Source of the DNA: Rhizobium sophorae
GTDB lineage: Bacteria > Pseudomonadota > Alphaproteobacteria > Rhizobiales > Rhizobiaceae
Assembly (NCBI RefSeq): GCF_013087515.1
Contig: NZ_JABFCN010000034.1
Coordinates: forward strand, 248,001 to 312,000
Direction of reading: 5' to 3'
Length of the DNA: 64,000 nucleotides
Position numbers and translations under genes: made by a program
Shown: positions 8,329-17,666 of the stretch, piece after piece
Layout: each line of letters opens with the position of its first letter
Position numbering within the stretch: the first letter of the stretch is position 1
The notes under the pieces: model-generated
What the model was told of the DNA's origin: nothing
What the model saw: the letters and a program-made list of their open reading frames with translations, nothing else
Database searches by the model: none

Positions 8329-9536
8329 CAGACCCTTTCGATTACCGTTGCCGTGCCCATGCCGGCGCCGATGCAGAGTGTCACCAGCGCGGTGTTGAGG
8401 TCGCGGCGTTCAAGTTCGTCCAGCACGGTGCCAAGGATCATCGCGCCGGTGGCGCCGAGCGGATGGCCCATGGCGATGGCGCCGCCATTGACGTTGATCC
8501 TGTCATGGTCGATGTCGAAGGCCTGCATGTAGCGCAGCACGACGGCAGCGAAGGCCTCATTCAACTCGAAGAGGTCGATGTCGGAAAGGCTCAAGCCTGA
8601 TCGTTTCAACAGTTTCTCGGTGACGTCGACAGGCCCGGTCAGCATCAAGGCCGGATCGGAGCCGATATTGGCGAAAGCCTTGATGCGGGCGCGCGGCTTT
8701 TTGCCCATGCTCTCACCGCCGGCTTTGGAGCCGAGCAGGACGACACTGGCACCATCGACGATGCCGGAGGAATTGCCTGCATGGTGGACATAGTTGATGC
8801 GCTCGATCTCAGGATGGGCCTGGATTCCGACGGCCTCGAAGCCGCCCATCTCGCCGGGCATCTGGAAGGACGGATTGAGGGAGGCGAGCGCCTGCATATC
8901 GGTGCCGGGGCGCATGTGTTCGTCCTTATCAAGGATCGTCAGGCCGTTCTGGTCCTTGACCGGGACGACCGACTTGTCGAACCAGCCCTTTTCCCAGGCA
9001 TGGGCGGCACGCTTCTGGCTCTCGACCGCATAAGCGTCGACATCGGTTCTGCTGAAGCCGTATTTGGTGGCGATCAGATCGGCTGAGACACCCTGCGGCA
9101 TGAAATAGGCCGGGAAATTCACCGAAGGGTCCATGAACCAGGCGCCGCCGGACATGCCGAGACCGACGCGGGACATGCTTTCGACGCCGCCTGCGATGAC
9201 GATATCGTCGGCCCCTTGGGCGATCTTGCCGGCGCCGAAATTGACGGCATCGAGGCCGGAGGCGCAGAAGCGGGAGATCTGCATGCCGGGTGCCTTCGTG
9301 GAGTAACCGGCTTCGAAGGCGGCAGCCTTGGGGATCACGGCGCCGGCATCCATGACCGGATCGACGCAGCCCATGATGATGTCGTCGACCGTTTCCGTAT
9401 CGAGCCCGTTGCGATCGCGGATCGCTTCCAGCGTCTTTGCCGCGAGGCGGACGGAGGGCACCTCATGCAGGGCGCCGTCCTTCTTGCCGCGGCCGCGCGG
9501 CGTACGCACGTGGTCGTAAATGAAAACCTCGGTCAT
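8328..9536 (-). CDS. fadA: Acetyl-CoA acetyltransferase / 3-ketoacyl-CoA thiolase
   Basis: A 402-residue thiolase with all three catalytic signatures: the nucleophilic Cys in ISRFCASGLDAVNF, the His in GGAIAMGHPLGATGA, and the C-terminal Cys in LCIGAGMGTA. It cleaves 3-ketoacyl-CoA with CoA, releasing acetyl-CoA. It follows the acyl-CoA dehydrogenase gene by 131 bases and overlaps the cupin gene by one base. The context makes a degradative, not biosynthetic, thiolase likely. Confidence 0.94.
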   Translation of the reverse strand: MTEVFIYDHVRTPRGRGKKDGALHEVPSVRLAAKTLEAIRDRNGLDTETVDDIIMGCVDPVMDAGAVIPKAAAFEAGYSTKAPGMQISRFCASGLDAVNFGAGKIAQGADDIVIAGGVESMSRVGLGMSGGAWFMDPSVNFPAYFMPQGVSADLIATKYGFSRTDVDAYAVESQKRAAHAWEKGWFDKSVVPVKDQNGLTILDKDEHMRPGTDMQALASLNPSFQMPGEMGGFEAVGIQAHPEIERINYVHHAGNSSGIVDGASVVLLGSKAGGESMGKKPRARIKAFANIGSDPALMLTGPVDVTEKLLKRSGLSLSDIDLFELNEAFAAVVLRYMQAFDIDHDRINVNGGAIAMGHPLGATGAMILGTVLDELERRDLNTALVTLCIGAGMGTATVIERV

Positions 9537-9608
9537 TGTCTCATCTCCCTGACGGCGCGGCGGCGCCGGTGAATTTCATTTTTTTCGACCCTTCGGGCCA
9601 CCTGACCG

Positions 9609-9632
9609 GGGTCGAGCCACGGGTCTCGACCC
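9609..9632. other. Intercistronic hairpin between fadE-like and fadA
   Basis: An 8-bp inverted repeat GGGTCGAG / CTCGACCC with an 8-base loop lies in the 131-base gap between the acyl-CoA dehydrogenase and thiolase genes. There is no U-run, so it may be an mRNA-processing or stability element rather than a terminator. Confidence 0.4.
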
Positions 9633-9667
9633 GTCCTTCGGACCCCCGCTGAGGAGAAGGGACACAA

Positions 9668-11464
9668 TCAAAACGCATCGGCGGCCAGTTCCATCATCGT
9701 GTCGGCGCCGGCTTCGATGCGGGCCTTGCGAAGCGCGGTTTCCGGCATCAGGCGTTCCATGAAGAAGCGGGCGGTGATCAGCTTGTTCTTCAGGTAATCC
9801 TCGCGGGCGGCATCGCCGGATGCAAGGCCGTCCTCGGCGGCTTTCGCCATCTTCGCCCACATATAGCCGAGAATGACCACGCCGAAGAGGTGCATGTAGT
9901 CGGTCGAGCCGGCGCCGGCATTGTCGGGCTTGGCCATGGCGTTCTGCATGAACCACATGGTCGCGCCCTGGACGTCGTTCAAGCCCTTCTTCAGATGCTT
10001 GGTGAAGAAGGAGAGCTTTTCGTTGCCGCGGTTCTCCTCGCAGAAATCACCGATTTCCTTGAAGAGGGCCATGGCGGCACGGCCACCGTTCAAGGCGAGC
10101 TTACGGCCGACGAGATCGAGCGCCTGGATGCCGTTGGCGCCCTCATAGATCATGGCGATGCGGGCATCCCGCACATACTGGCTCATGCCGTGCTCTTCGA
10201 TATAGCCGTGGCCACCGAAGACCTGCTGGGCCATGACGGCGTGATCGAAGCCCTTGTCGGTCATCACGCCCTTCAGGATCGGGGTGACGAGGCCGAGAAT
10301 ATCGTCGGCCGTCTGGCGCTCCTTCTCGTCGCTGGCGCGGTGGGCGATATCGGACTTGAGCGCGGTCCACAGCAGGAATGCGCGGCCGCCCTCGTTGAAG
10401 GCGCGGATGGTCATCAGCGTGCGGCGAATGTCCGGATGGACGATGATCGGATCGGCCTTCTTACCCGGCGCCTTGGGGCCGGACAGCGAGCGGCCCTGGA
10501 TGCGGTCGCGGGCATAGCTGGCGGCGTTCTGATAGGCGATCTCGGAAATGGCGATGCCCTGCAGGCCGACCATCAGGCGGGCCTCGTTCATCATCACGAA
10601 CATGGCGTTGAGGCCGCGGTTTTCGGCGCCGATCAGGAAGCCGGTCGCCTCGTCGTAATTCATCACGCAGGTGGCGTTGGCGTGGATGCCCATCTTGTGC
10701 TCGATCGCACCGCAGGAGACAGCGTTTCGGGCGCCGAGCACGCCGTCCTTACCGACGAGGATTTTCGGAACGATGAAGAGCGAGATGCCCTTGGTGCCCT
10801 CCGGCGCGCCCTCGATACGGGCCAGCACCAGATGGACGATATTGTCGGTCAGGTCGTGCTCGCCGGCGGAGATGAAGATCTTCTGGCCGGAGATCTTATA
10901 GCTGCCGTCAGCCTGCGGCACCGCCTTGGTGCGCAGCATGCCGAGATCGGTGCCGCAATGCGGCTCGGTGAGGTTCATGGTGCCGGACCACGTGCCATCC
11001 ACCATCTTCGGCAGATAGGTGGCCTTCTGCTCATCGGAACCGTGGACGAGGAGTGCCGCGATCGCACCCTGCGTCAGGCCGGGATACATCATCAGCGACA
11101 TGTTGGCTGCCGAAGTATATTCGCCGACGGCGGTATGCAGCGTATAGGGAAGCCCCTGGCCGCCGAATTCCTCCGGCACCGCAAGACCGATCCAGCCGCC
11201 TTCGCGATAGGCTTTATAGGCTTCCTTGAAACCCTTCGGTGTCGAGACGCTCGCATCATCGTGACGCGTGCAGCCTTCCTGGTCGCCGGAATAGTTCAGC
11301 GGAAAGAGAGCTTCCTCTGCAACCCTTCCGGCCTCGCCGAGGATCGCCTCGATCATATCGGGGGTCGCGTCGGCAAAACCCGGCAGATTGTTATAGCGTT
11401 CGAGACCCAGCACGTCGTTGAGGACGAAAAGCGTATCGTTCACCGGGGCCTTGTAGACTGGCAT
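9668..11464 (-). CDS. Acyl-CoA dehydrogenase, long C-terminal type
   Basis: A 598-residue flavoprotein of the extended acyl-CoA dehydrogenase class, longer than the usual 380 residues. Substrate and FAD motifs are visible: LTEPHCGTDLG and KISGQKIFISAGEHDL in the middle domain, QVFGGHGYIEEHGMSQYVRDARIAMIYEG in the third domain, and a helical C-terminal extension. It introduces the first double bond in beta-oxidation and passes electrons to ETF. First gene of the leftward operon, ahead of thiolase, cupin and fadB. The symbol fadE is often used for such genes, but orthology to the E. coli gene is not implied. Confidence 0.93.
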   Translation of the reverse strand: MPVYKAPVNDTLFVLNDVLGLERYNNLPGFADATPDMIEAILGEAGRVAEEALFPLNYSGDQEGCTRHDDASVSTPKGFKEAYKAYREGGWIGLAVPEEFGGQGLPYTLHTAVGEYTSAANMSLMMYPGLTQGAIAALLVHGSDEQKATYLPKMVDGTWSGTMNLTEPHCGTDLGMLRTKAVPQADGSYKISGQKIFISAGEHDLTDNIVHLVLARIEGAPEGTKGISLFIVPKILVGKDGVLGARNAVSCGAIEHKMGIHANATCVMNYDEATGFLIGAENRGLNAMFVMMNEARLMVGLQGIAISEIAYQNAASYARDRIQGRSLSGPKAPGKKADPIIVHPDIRRTLMTIRAFNEGGRAFLLWTALKSDIAHRASDEKERQTADDILGLVTPILKGVMTDKGFDHAVMAQQVFGGHGYIEEHGMSQYVRDARIAMIYEGANGIQALDLVGRKLALNGGRAAMALFKEIGDFCEENRGNEKLSFFTKHLKKGLNDVQGATMWFMQNAMAKPDNAGAGSTDYMHLFGVVILGYMWAKMAKAAEDGLASGDAAREDYLKNKLITARFFMERLMPETALRKARIEAGADTMMELAADAF

Positions 11465-11528
11465 CTCTCAAATTCCTCCCATTCGGCTGACCGGGTCGCG
11501 CCGGCCTTGGGCACTGTCTTACAAAATA

Positions 11529-11550
11529 TTGACGTTTGCGTAAACGTCAA
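11529..11550 (-). promoter_or_regulatory. Palindromic operator/promoter of the beta-oxidation operon
   Basis: Inverted repeat TTGACGTTT and AAACGTCAA around a 4-base centre, about 65 bases before the acyl-CoA dehydrogenase start. On the minus strand TTGACG could be a -35 element, with TATTTT 16 bases downstream. The motif resembles those reported for MerR-family LiuR regulators of acyl-CoA catabolism in proteobacteria; this link is from memory. Confidence 0.6.
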
Positions 11551-11840
11551 ATTCTGCGCTTGTGTCGTCTTTTTTTGAAAAAATTCGAGGGCACGAATCC
11601 GCGGCGACAAAGCGCCGGGAGGAACAGACGCAATCTCATCTTCCTTGTCCATCGCAGAACGGGGTACAAGCGGAAGCGTCTATCATCGCGCGGCCAGCGC
11701 TTCGGGCCGGCGGCAGCAAATCACAGCATCGCGGTAGGTCAGTAGCACTGTCTTAACCATCGCGAAAAATTGGTTGCGATCGTTCAGTGGCCGGCTGCTA
11801 TAGCGGAGCGTATTGAAATAGGGCGTTCGGGAAATCGCAT

Positions 11841-12200
11841 TTGAAACAGGTAATTGGTGCCGCCACAGGATTGTTGATCAGTTGTTCAGTGGTAATTGCG
11901 CAGGAACCCCCGCCCCATCCCATGTTGACGAAAGAGCAGTTTCTATCTTATTCCGCCGGGGCGATCGTTGCGGGTATGTATTGCGGAAAGCTTGAATTAA
12001 ATGGCGATTTCTTCGCCGGGTATGAGTACGGAACCGGTATCTCACCGTCCCTTGATCCCTATTTCCGGTCAGAAATGAAGCGGCTTGAGAAAGAAGCCAA
12101 AGGCGATCTGAAGAGCTACTGTTCGTTAGCAAGACTAATGTTTTACAAGGGTAACAAACCAAAACCGTTGGTGGCTCCTCTTTTGATCGACAAGCCGTAG
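11841..12200 (+). CDS. Small secreted protein of unknown function
   Basis: A 119-residue protein with an N-terminal signal peptide (hydrophobic run GAATGLLISCSVVIAQ, probable cleavage after AQ) and a mature part with two cysteines (MYCGK and SYCSL) that could form a disulfide. I recognise no family. The start is a TTG with a weak ribosome site, so the exact start is uncertain. Local GC is lower than in neighbours. The 290 bases upstream, to the fad operator, show no gene. Confidence 0.6.
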   Translation: MKQVIGAATGLLISCSVVIAQEPPPHPMLTKEQFLSYSAGAIVAGMYCGKLELNGDFFAGYEYGTGISPSLDPYFRSEMKRLEKEAKGDLKSYCSLARLMFYKGNKPKPLVAPLLIDKP

Positions 12201-12410
12201 GAGCGCCTCTGCGCGAAGAGCCGTCGCGCCTTCGACCTCGAGCCCGCGTTCAACGACTGGTCTGCGCAGACCGGCCTTCCCTTCATCCATCTCTCGCGCA
12301 TCAGCGCCTACTCGATCGATTCGACGCAGCGCGCTGAAATTCCGGCCGAGTTATGGCGAAGGCCGCTCAGGCTTCCTACGTCATCAGGACGATTCATCGA
12401 GGAAGACATC
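12201..12410 (+). other. Coding-like stretch without start, possible gene remnant
   Basis: The 70 codons between the TAG of the small secreted gene and the SDR start are open in the same frame and read like real protein (for example AFDLEPAFNDWSAQTG and LPFIHLSRISAYS). No start codon with a ribosome site is visible before the SDR. This could be a gene remnant or an N-terminal extension; I do not recognise the family. Confidence 0.35.
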
Positions 12411-13112
12411 ATGACCGATATTCCCTATGAGAGCGCACTCATCGTCGGTGCGGGCTCCGGCATCAGCGCATCGCTTGCCCGGCAATTGTCGGCGCAGGGC
12501 TTCAAGGTGGGGCTCGCCGCCCGCAATATCGAAAAACTCCAGGCGCTGGTCGATGAAACGGGCGCCAGCGCCTTTACTGCCGACGTCTCGCAGCCGGCGA
12601 GCGTCGTGGCACTCTTCGAAGAGGCCGCTGCCGCAATCGGCGGGCCTGACGTGGTGATCTTCAATGCCAGCGCGCGTCAGCGCGGCCCGCTCGCCGAACT
12701 CGATCCCGCCGATGTCGAGAAGGCGATTGCGACCACTGCTTTCGGCGGTTTCCTGGTGGTGCAGCAGGCGGCACGGCGGATGATCCCGCGCGGCCGCGGC
12801 GCCATCCTCATCACCGGCGCGTCGGCAAGCGTGAAGGGTTTTGCGCAATCGGCCCCCTTCGCGATGGGCAAATTCGCGCTGCGCGGCCTTGCCCAGAGTG
12901 CCGCCCGCGAACTCGGGCCGATGGGCATTCATGTCGCGCATTTCGTCATCGACGGCGCGGTGCGCTCGCAGATCCGGCCGGACCGGGTGGAGAAGCCGGA
13001 TGGCACGCTGCTGCCGGATGCGATCGCCCAGACCTATATCGATGTGCTTCGCCAGCACCGCAGCGCATGGTCGCTGGAGGTTGAAGTCCGGCCCTGGACG
13101 GAGAGCTTCTGA
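12411..13112 (+). CDS. SDR family oxidoreductase
   Basis: A 233-residue short-chain dehydrogenase: nucleotide-binding GAGSGISASLARQL near the N-terminus, an NASARQRG segment in place of the usual NNAG, and a C-terminal WSLEVEVRPWTESF typical of one SDR subgroup. The catalytic YxxxK is altered: after the ITGASAS strand the expected Tyr position reads FAMGKFALRG, with Phe but the Lys kept, as in some atypical members. The start ATG has GAGGAAG upstream. Substrate unknown. It lies between coding-like remnants on both sides. Confidence 0.85.
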   Translation: MTDIPYESALIVGAGSGISASLARQLSAQGFKVGLAARNIEKLQALVDETGASAFTADVSQPASVVALFEEAAAAIGGPDVVIFNASARQRGPLAELDPADVEKAIATTAFGGFLVVQQAARRMIPRGRGAILITGASASVKGFAQSAPFAMGKFALRGLAQSAARELGPMGIHVAHFVIDGAVRSQIRPDRVEKPDGTLLPDAIAQTYIDVLRQHRSAWSLEVEVRPWTESF

Positions 13113-13556
13113 GCCCTGCTGGGCGGCTATCGCTACGAATATTACGATATTCCCGACACCGATCTCGGCCAGTCTTCGTCTATGGCCCTGAAGGCGTGAA
13201 GATCGAGCTGCGATATCCAGGCCGGCCTGAGCGCGCGAGCGGCCATTCGATATGACGCGTTCGGCGGCAATTGCCGCCAAAAACGGCGTTTGGAACACAA
13301 ACGTTAAAAAATTCCCATCGGCATTAACGGCTTGTTTACCACGTTTCGTGAAAGGTGCGGATTGAGCAGTAGTGATCCGCATCCTTTCCCCAGTCTCGCG
13401 TTCCCCTAGGATGCCGCTACATCGTTCAGCCTGAGGAAAGTCTAATTGACTATCGTCTTATGAATGGTGCGCTCCGGTCCGCTTAAAGCGGGCAGCAGAC
13501 GAAAAGCCAAAGATCGAGCTCTGACGAGGGGTCGAGCAGTCGAAGCGAGCAAGAAG
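13113..13556. other. Intergenic region with possible gene fragment and palindrome
   Basis: The first 100 bases past the SDR stop look protein-like in two overlapping frames (GGYRYEYYDIPDTDLG in one, VYGPEGVKIELRY in the other), as if a 3' gene fragment had picked up a frameshift. A perfect 16-bp palindrome GGCGGCAATTGCCGCC lies at 13263-13278. The rest is AT-richer and presumably carries the promoter of the PodJ-like gene. No intact gene is visible. Confidence 0.4.
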
Positions 13557-16500
13557 ATGAACGGATCGCGATCAAATCCTTCCCGACAGTCCGACAGGAC
13601 CTCGCTCGATGCGCTGAACCGCACGATCGAAGGGCTGGAGGCGCGCATCGAAGGGCTGATGGGAAGCGGGCGCGAACAGCGGCCGCGCACGGCAACGGCC
13701 GAGCGCGATCCTTATGCCGGTTCCCATGCTCCCCGGCCCGCAAAGGCCCCGCCCGAGCCGCGGCCGGATCCGCTCGCCGAAATCCGTCAACGCCAGCGCG
13801 CACTCGAAGCCAGCCGCGAGCGGCCCTATGCACGCGAACAGGCCCCGCAACTTCGTGAACCTGCACCGCGCGCCGCCGCCGCAGTGCCAGCACCCGCCTT
13901 CCGCGCCGGCGACGACACGATGACGGAGATTGCCCAGGCGCTCGTCAACTTGCGACAAGACCTGAAGCGCGACATTTCCGAGGGCGTCACCCGCGAGATG
14001 AACGCGCTGCGCGCCGAGCTGCGCGAAATCAAGACAAATGCCGGAGACGGCCGTTTCGCCGACGACATACGCGCGGACATGGGCCGCCTGGCCCAGAGCA
14101 TCACGCAACTGACCGGCCGCTCCGCTGCACCGGAGGCTGCCGGCCTTCGCGAGGACTTCGAAGAGCTGCGCTCGCTGATGGACGGGCTGGCGCGCGAGGA
14201 TTCGCTGCGCCATATGGAAAACCGCTGGGACGGTTTCGAAAACCGGCTTGCGGCGCTCGATACCGAGGGGCTGCAGGAGGAACTCGTTTCGCTCGCCTAT
14301 CGGCTCGACGACATCAAGCGCCATATCGGCGGCATGGGCGAAAGCCCGGCTGTTCGGGCGCTGGAAGACAAGCTGATCTCGATCGCCACGGCGATGGAGC
14401 ATTTCGGCAATATGATCCAGCCGCACGACCGGGTCATGTCCGAACAGTTCGCGGCCATGGATATGCGGCTCGACGAGATCAGCCGGGCGATCGCGGCAAG
14501 CGGGCGCACCGCCACTGCGAATGATCCGGGTCTGATGCAGCGGCTGGAAAGCCGGCTTGCGGCGCTCGCCGACCAGATCGACCTGATGAGCCATGATGCG
14601 GCCAGCCGCGTGAACCCGGCCGACGAACTGGCGATGCGGCTGGAGGCCCTGACGGGACGCGTCGAGGAGCTGACGAAGGCGGAATCGACGTCGCGGCTCG
14701 ACGAACGCCTGGAACATCTTTCCTATCTGCTGGAGCGCACGCAGGAGACTGCGCCGCAGGCCGACCTCACCGGCACGCTTTCCGACATTTCCCGCAAGAT
14801 CGACGCACTTGAGAACGGCGCCGTCAACGATGTGCTGGCCCAGCGGCTCGACCATCTCGCCCGCCGCATCGACGAGATGGCCCATCAGCAGCAGGCGCCG
14901 GCACCGGCCGCGTTAGTCGACGACGGCGCCTTCCTGCGTCTCGAAGGACGGCTGAGCGACATTGCCGCCCGGCTGGAAGAGAGCACATCGGCAGCGCCGA
15001 CCGATCCGCAGGCGCTGAAGAACCTCGAAGACCAGATCGCCAATCTGTCGGCGTTGATGAGCGCGCCGCGCGAAAGCGCTGTAATACCCCCCGAACTCGA
15101 CCAGCGCATGGGCGCGATCGAAGATTACATGGCGACGAGCGATGAATATATCATCGAGGCCGCACGCCAGGCGGCAGAGGCCGTCGTCGAAGCCTATTCG
15201 CGCCATGGCGGCCCGCAGGGTGTCATGCCCGCCGCCGACATGTCGGCGCTGACGGCGCTGGCCGAGGATCTGCGCCACCTCGAGGATCTCAGCCGCGACA
15301 GCGAGGAACGCACGCACAAGACTTTCCAGGCGCTGCACGAGACGTTGGTGCATATCGCCGATCGGCTGGACGGCATGGAAGATCGCGGCCGACCGGCCGC
15401 GCAGATGCCGATCGCCGACGTCGATTTCGATGTCGATCCCTATGCGCTGATGGTGGCCGAAGCCGCGATGAACAGGACGCCGGCCGCTGCCCCGACAGCG
15501 AAGGCTTCTCCTGTTATCCGCACGACCGAGGTCGCCGCCGAACCTGCCGCCCCGGCGCAAACCACAGCCATGAGCGAAACGAGCGCGATCGCCATCGAAG
15601 CCGCGACCAGGACAACGGAGACGGCAGCGACATCGGCAGGGACACAGGCACCGGCAAAGGCCAGCCTGCTCGCCAGCCTCGGCAAGCGGCTGATACCCGG
15701 CAAGAAGGCCGAGAGCCGGGCGACCGAACGCCCGATGATCGACCCCGCGCCGTCGATCGATCCCACCGATGTGGTGCCGACGGATGCGGCAAACGAACTG
15801 CTCGAGCCGGGCTCGGGCACACCTGACGTGAAGAAGATCCTTGAACGGGTTCGCGCCAGTCAGAGTGCGGCACGTGGCAAACCTGCCGGCGAAACCGATC
15901 GCGCCGATTATATCGCTGCGGCGCGCCGTGCGGCGCAGGCGGCCGCGATGGAGGTGGATGCCAATCCGAAGCAGGCAGCCGGCAAGGCCGAGAAGAAGGG
16001 CACGAATGCCGACAAGGCCGGCAAGGCTTCTGACAAGACGGGCAAGACCAGCGCTTTTTCGCGCTACCGGCGGCCGATCCTGCTGGCGGTCGGCGCCGTG
16101 CTACTCGCCATCATGGCCTTTCCGCTTGCCCGAACGCTGACAAGCGGCGAGCGCGCGCCGCAGCCGCCAGCAGAAGTCTCGGCGCTGACCGGCGCGGAAA
16201 ACCCGCCGCCGGCCTTGCCTGACGCGACACCTGCCCAGTCGGATGCCGCCGCTCTGGGAACGACCGCTCCGGCAGCGGATGCCACGCCGCCCGCCGCCGA
16301 ACAGGCGCAGCCAGAAGCAACTCCGCCGGCTGCCGGCGAGCATCTGACCGATATGACGCCGCTTGACGGCGAAGGGGCTGCGACATTTGCCCCTCCCGGT
16401 CCGTCGGGTGCGGCACAGGAGACATCGGGCTTCGTTCCGAACGCGCCGGCTGCGGCAGCACCCGCACCGCAGGCTGCCATCACCATTCCCGACACCGTCC

Positions 16501-17354
16501 AGCCGAAATCGCTTGCCGATGCGGCGAGCGGCGGCGATGCGCTGGCGCTGTTCGAGATCGGCGCGCGTTATTCGGACGGCCGCAACGGCATGACGGTCGA
16601 TCAGAAGCAGGCCGCAAGCTGGTACCAGCTTTCCGCCGACAAGGGCTTTGCACCGGCCGAATACCGGCTCGGCAGCATGTACGAGAAGGGCAACGGCGTC
16701 GAACGCGACATCGCCAAGGCAAAGGGTTTTTACGAGCAAGCGGCAAACCAGGGCAATGCCAGCGCCATGCACAATCTTGCCGTCCTCTACGCCTCCGGCG
16801 CCCTCGGCCAACAGGATTATGCGACGGCCGCCTCGTGGTTCACCAAGGCCGCGAACCTCGGCATCACCGACAGCCAGTTCAACCTGGCGATCCTCTGCGC
16901 ACGCGGCAACGGGGTTCCGGCGGATCTCGAAGAATCCTACAAATGGTTTGCGATCGCCGCCAAGGGTGGCGACAAGGATGCGGCGCAGAAGCGCGACGAA
17001 GTGGCCAAAGCCATGAAGCCCGACCAGCTCGAACGGGCGCGCGCCAAGGCCGATCTCTGGAAGGCCGAGCCGGTCGACCACCGCACGAACGCGATCGACA
17101 TCCCCGATGAATGGGCGGGAACCGGCGCGAAGACAGCGAGCGTCGACATGAAAAAGGCGATCCGCAACATCCAGGCGATCCTCAACAATAACGGCTTCGA
17201 CGCCGGCGTGCCGGACGGCGAAATGGGCGCGAAGACCGTGACGGCGATCAAAAACTTCCAGAAGTCCGTCGGGCAGGAGCCGGACGGCAAGGTGACCGAT
17301 GCGACCGTGAAGGCGCTGCTCGAACGCAACAAGCAGGGCAGCAAGGCGATCTGA
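13557..17354 (+). CDS. podJ: PodJ-like polar localisation protein with Sel1 repeats and peptidoglycan-binding domain
   Basis: About 1265 residues. A long N-terminal cytoplasmic region is rich in Ala, Arg and Glu with repeated coiled-coil segments (LESRLAALADQI, LDERLEHLSYLLERT and similar). A single membrane segment (ILLAVGAVLLAIMAFPLA) follows near residue 845. Past a Pro/Ala-rich linker come three or four Sel1 repeats (ALFEIGARYSDG, AEYRLGSMYEKGNGV, AMHNLAVLYASGA, SQFNLAILCARGNGV) and a C-terminal PG_binding_1 domain (GFDAGVPDGEMGAKTVTAIKNFQ). This matches PodJ of Caulobacter, Agrobacterium and Sinorhizobium, a polarity and division organiser. An ATG at 13464 is in frame, but the family N-terminus (MNGSRSNPSRQ) supports 13557. 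Confidence 0.88.
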   Translation: MNGSRSNPSRQSDRTSLDALNRTIEGLEARIEGLMGSGREQRPRTATAERDPYAGSHAPRPAKAPPEPRPDPLAEIRQRQRALEASRERPYAREQAPQLREPAPRAAAAVPAPAFRAGDDTMTEIAQALVNLRQDLKRDISEGVTREMNALRAELREIKTNAGDGRFADDIRADMGRLAQSITQLTGRSAAPEAAGLREDFEELRSLMDGLAREDSLRHMENRWDGFENRLAALDTEGLQEELVSLAYRLDDIKRHIGGMGESPAVRALEDKLISIATAMEHFGNMIQPHDRVMSEQFAAMDMRLDEISRAIAASGRTATANDPGLMQRLESRLAALADQIDLMSHDAASRVNPADELAMRLEALTGRVEELTKAESTSRLDERLEHLSYLLERTQETAPQADLTGTLSDISRKIDALENGAVNDVLAQRLDHLARRIDEMAHQQQAPAPAALVDDGAFLRLEGRLSDIAARLEESTSAAPTDPQALKNLEDQIANLSALMSAPRESAVIPPELDQRMGAIEDYMATSDEYIIEAARQAAEAVVEAYSRHGGPQGVMPAADMSALTALAEDLRHLEDLSRDSEERTHKTFQALHETLVHIADRLDGMEDRGRPAAQMPIADVDFDVDPYALMVAEAAMNRTPAAAPTAKASPVIRTTEVAAEPAAPAQTTAMSETSAIAIEAATRTTETAATSAGTQAPAKASLLASLGKRLIPGKKAESRATERPMIDPAPSIDPTDVVPTDAANELLEPGSGTPDVKKILERVRASQSAARGKPAGETDRADYIAAARRAAQAAAMEVDANPKQAAGKAEKKGTNADKAGKASDKTGKTSAFSRYRRPILLAVGAVLLAIMAFPLARTLTSGERAPQPPAEVSALTGAENPPPALPDATPAQSDAAALGTTAPAADATPPAAEQAQPEATPPAAGEHLTDMTPLDGEGAATFAPPGPSGAAQETSGFVPNAPAAAAPAPQAAITIPDTVQPKSLADAASGGDALALFEIGARYSDGRNGMTVDQKQAASWYQLSADKGFAPAEYRLGSMYEKGNGVERDIAKAKGFYEQAANQGNASAMHNLAVLYASGALGQQDYATAASWFTKAANLGITDSQFNLAILCARGNGVPADLEESYKWFAIAAKGGDKDAAQKRDEVAKAMKPDQLERARAKADLWKAEPVDHRTNAIDIPDEWAGTGAKTASVDMKKAIRNIQAILNNNGFDAGVPDGEMGAKTVTAIKNFQKSVGQEPDGKVTDATVKALLERNKQGSKAI

Positions 17355-17666
17355 GGCGACGCGTTGCGTTGACGCAGGATTGTCTCTCTATTGCGGGCGA
17401 TGAAAAATGCCTGGCGGCACTATGCCGCAAGGCTTTCTCAATTTTGCCGTCGCCTGTCACAAAACCTGAAAAAAGCCGGATTATGCCCGGACATATCGAT
17501 CCGCGCATCCGGCGAATCCTCTGCCACCGATCTCTCCGTCAATCTCTATGGCTAATCACGGGGCCGATCGAAAGCCTCTGGCAACGATTTCACAGTATGG
17601 TGCGCATTCGAACGGGGACGTGACAAGAAACCGCCCGGCAGGAGCGGTCATCATTCGGGGTCGGCT
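17355..17666. other. Intergenic region, nothing recognised
   Basis: About 310 bases between the PodJ-like and TauE-like genes. I see no gene with a ribosome site, no tRNA and no strong terminator with a U-run. Confidence 0.5.

Noticed and set aside
9890..11578. A 562-codon plus-strand open frame
   Set aside because: Antisense shadow of the acyl-CoA dehydrogenase gene; the sense strand has all family motifs.
13263..13278. Palindrome GGCGGCAATTGCCGCC as a terminator
   Set aside because: It is followed by A rather than T on the plus strand, and has no upstream gene on the minus strand.
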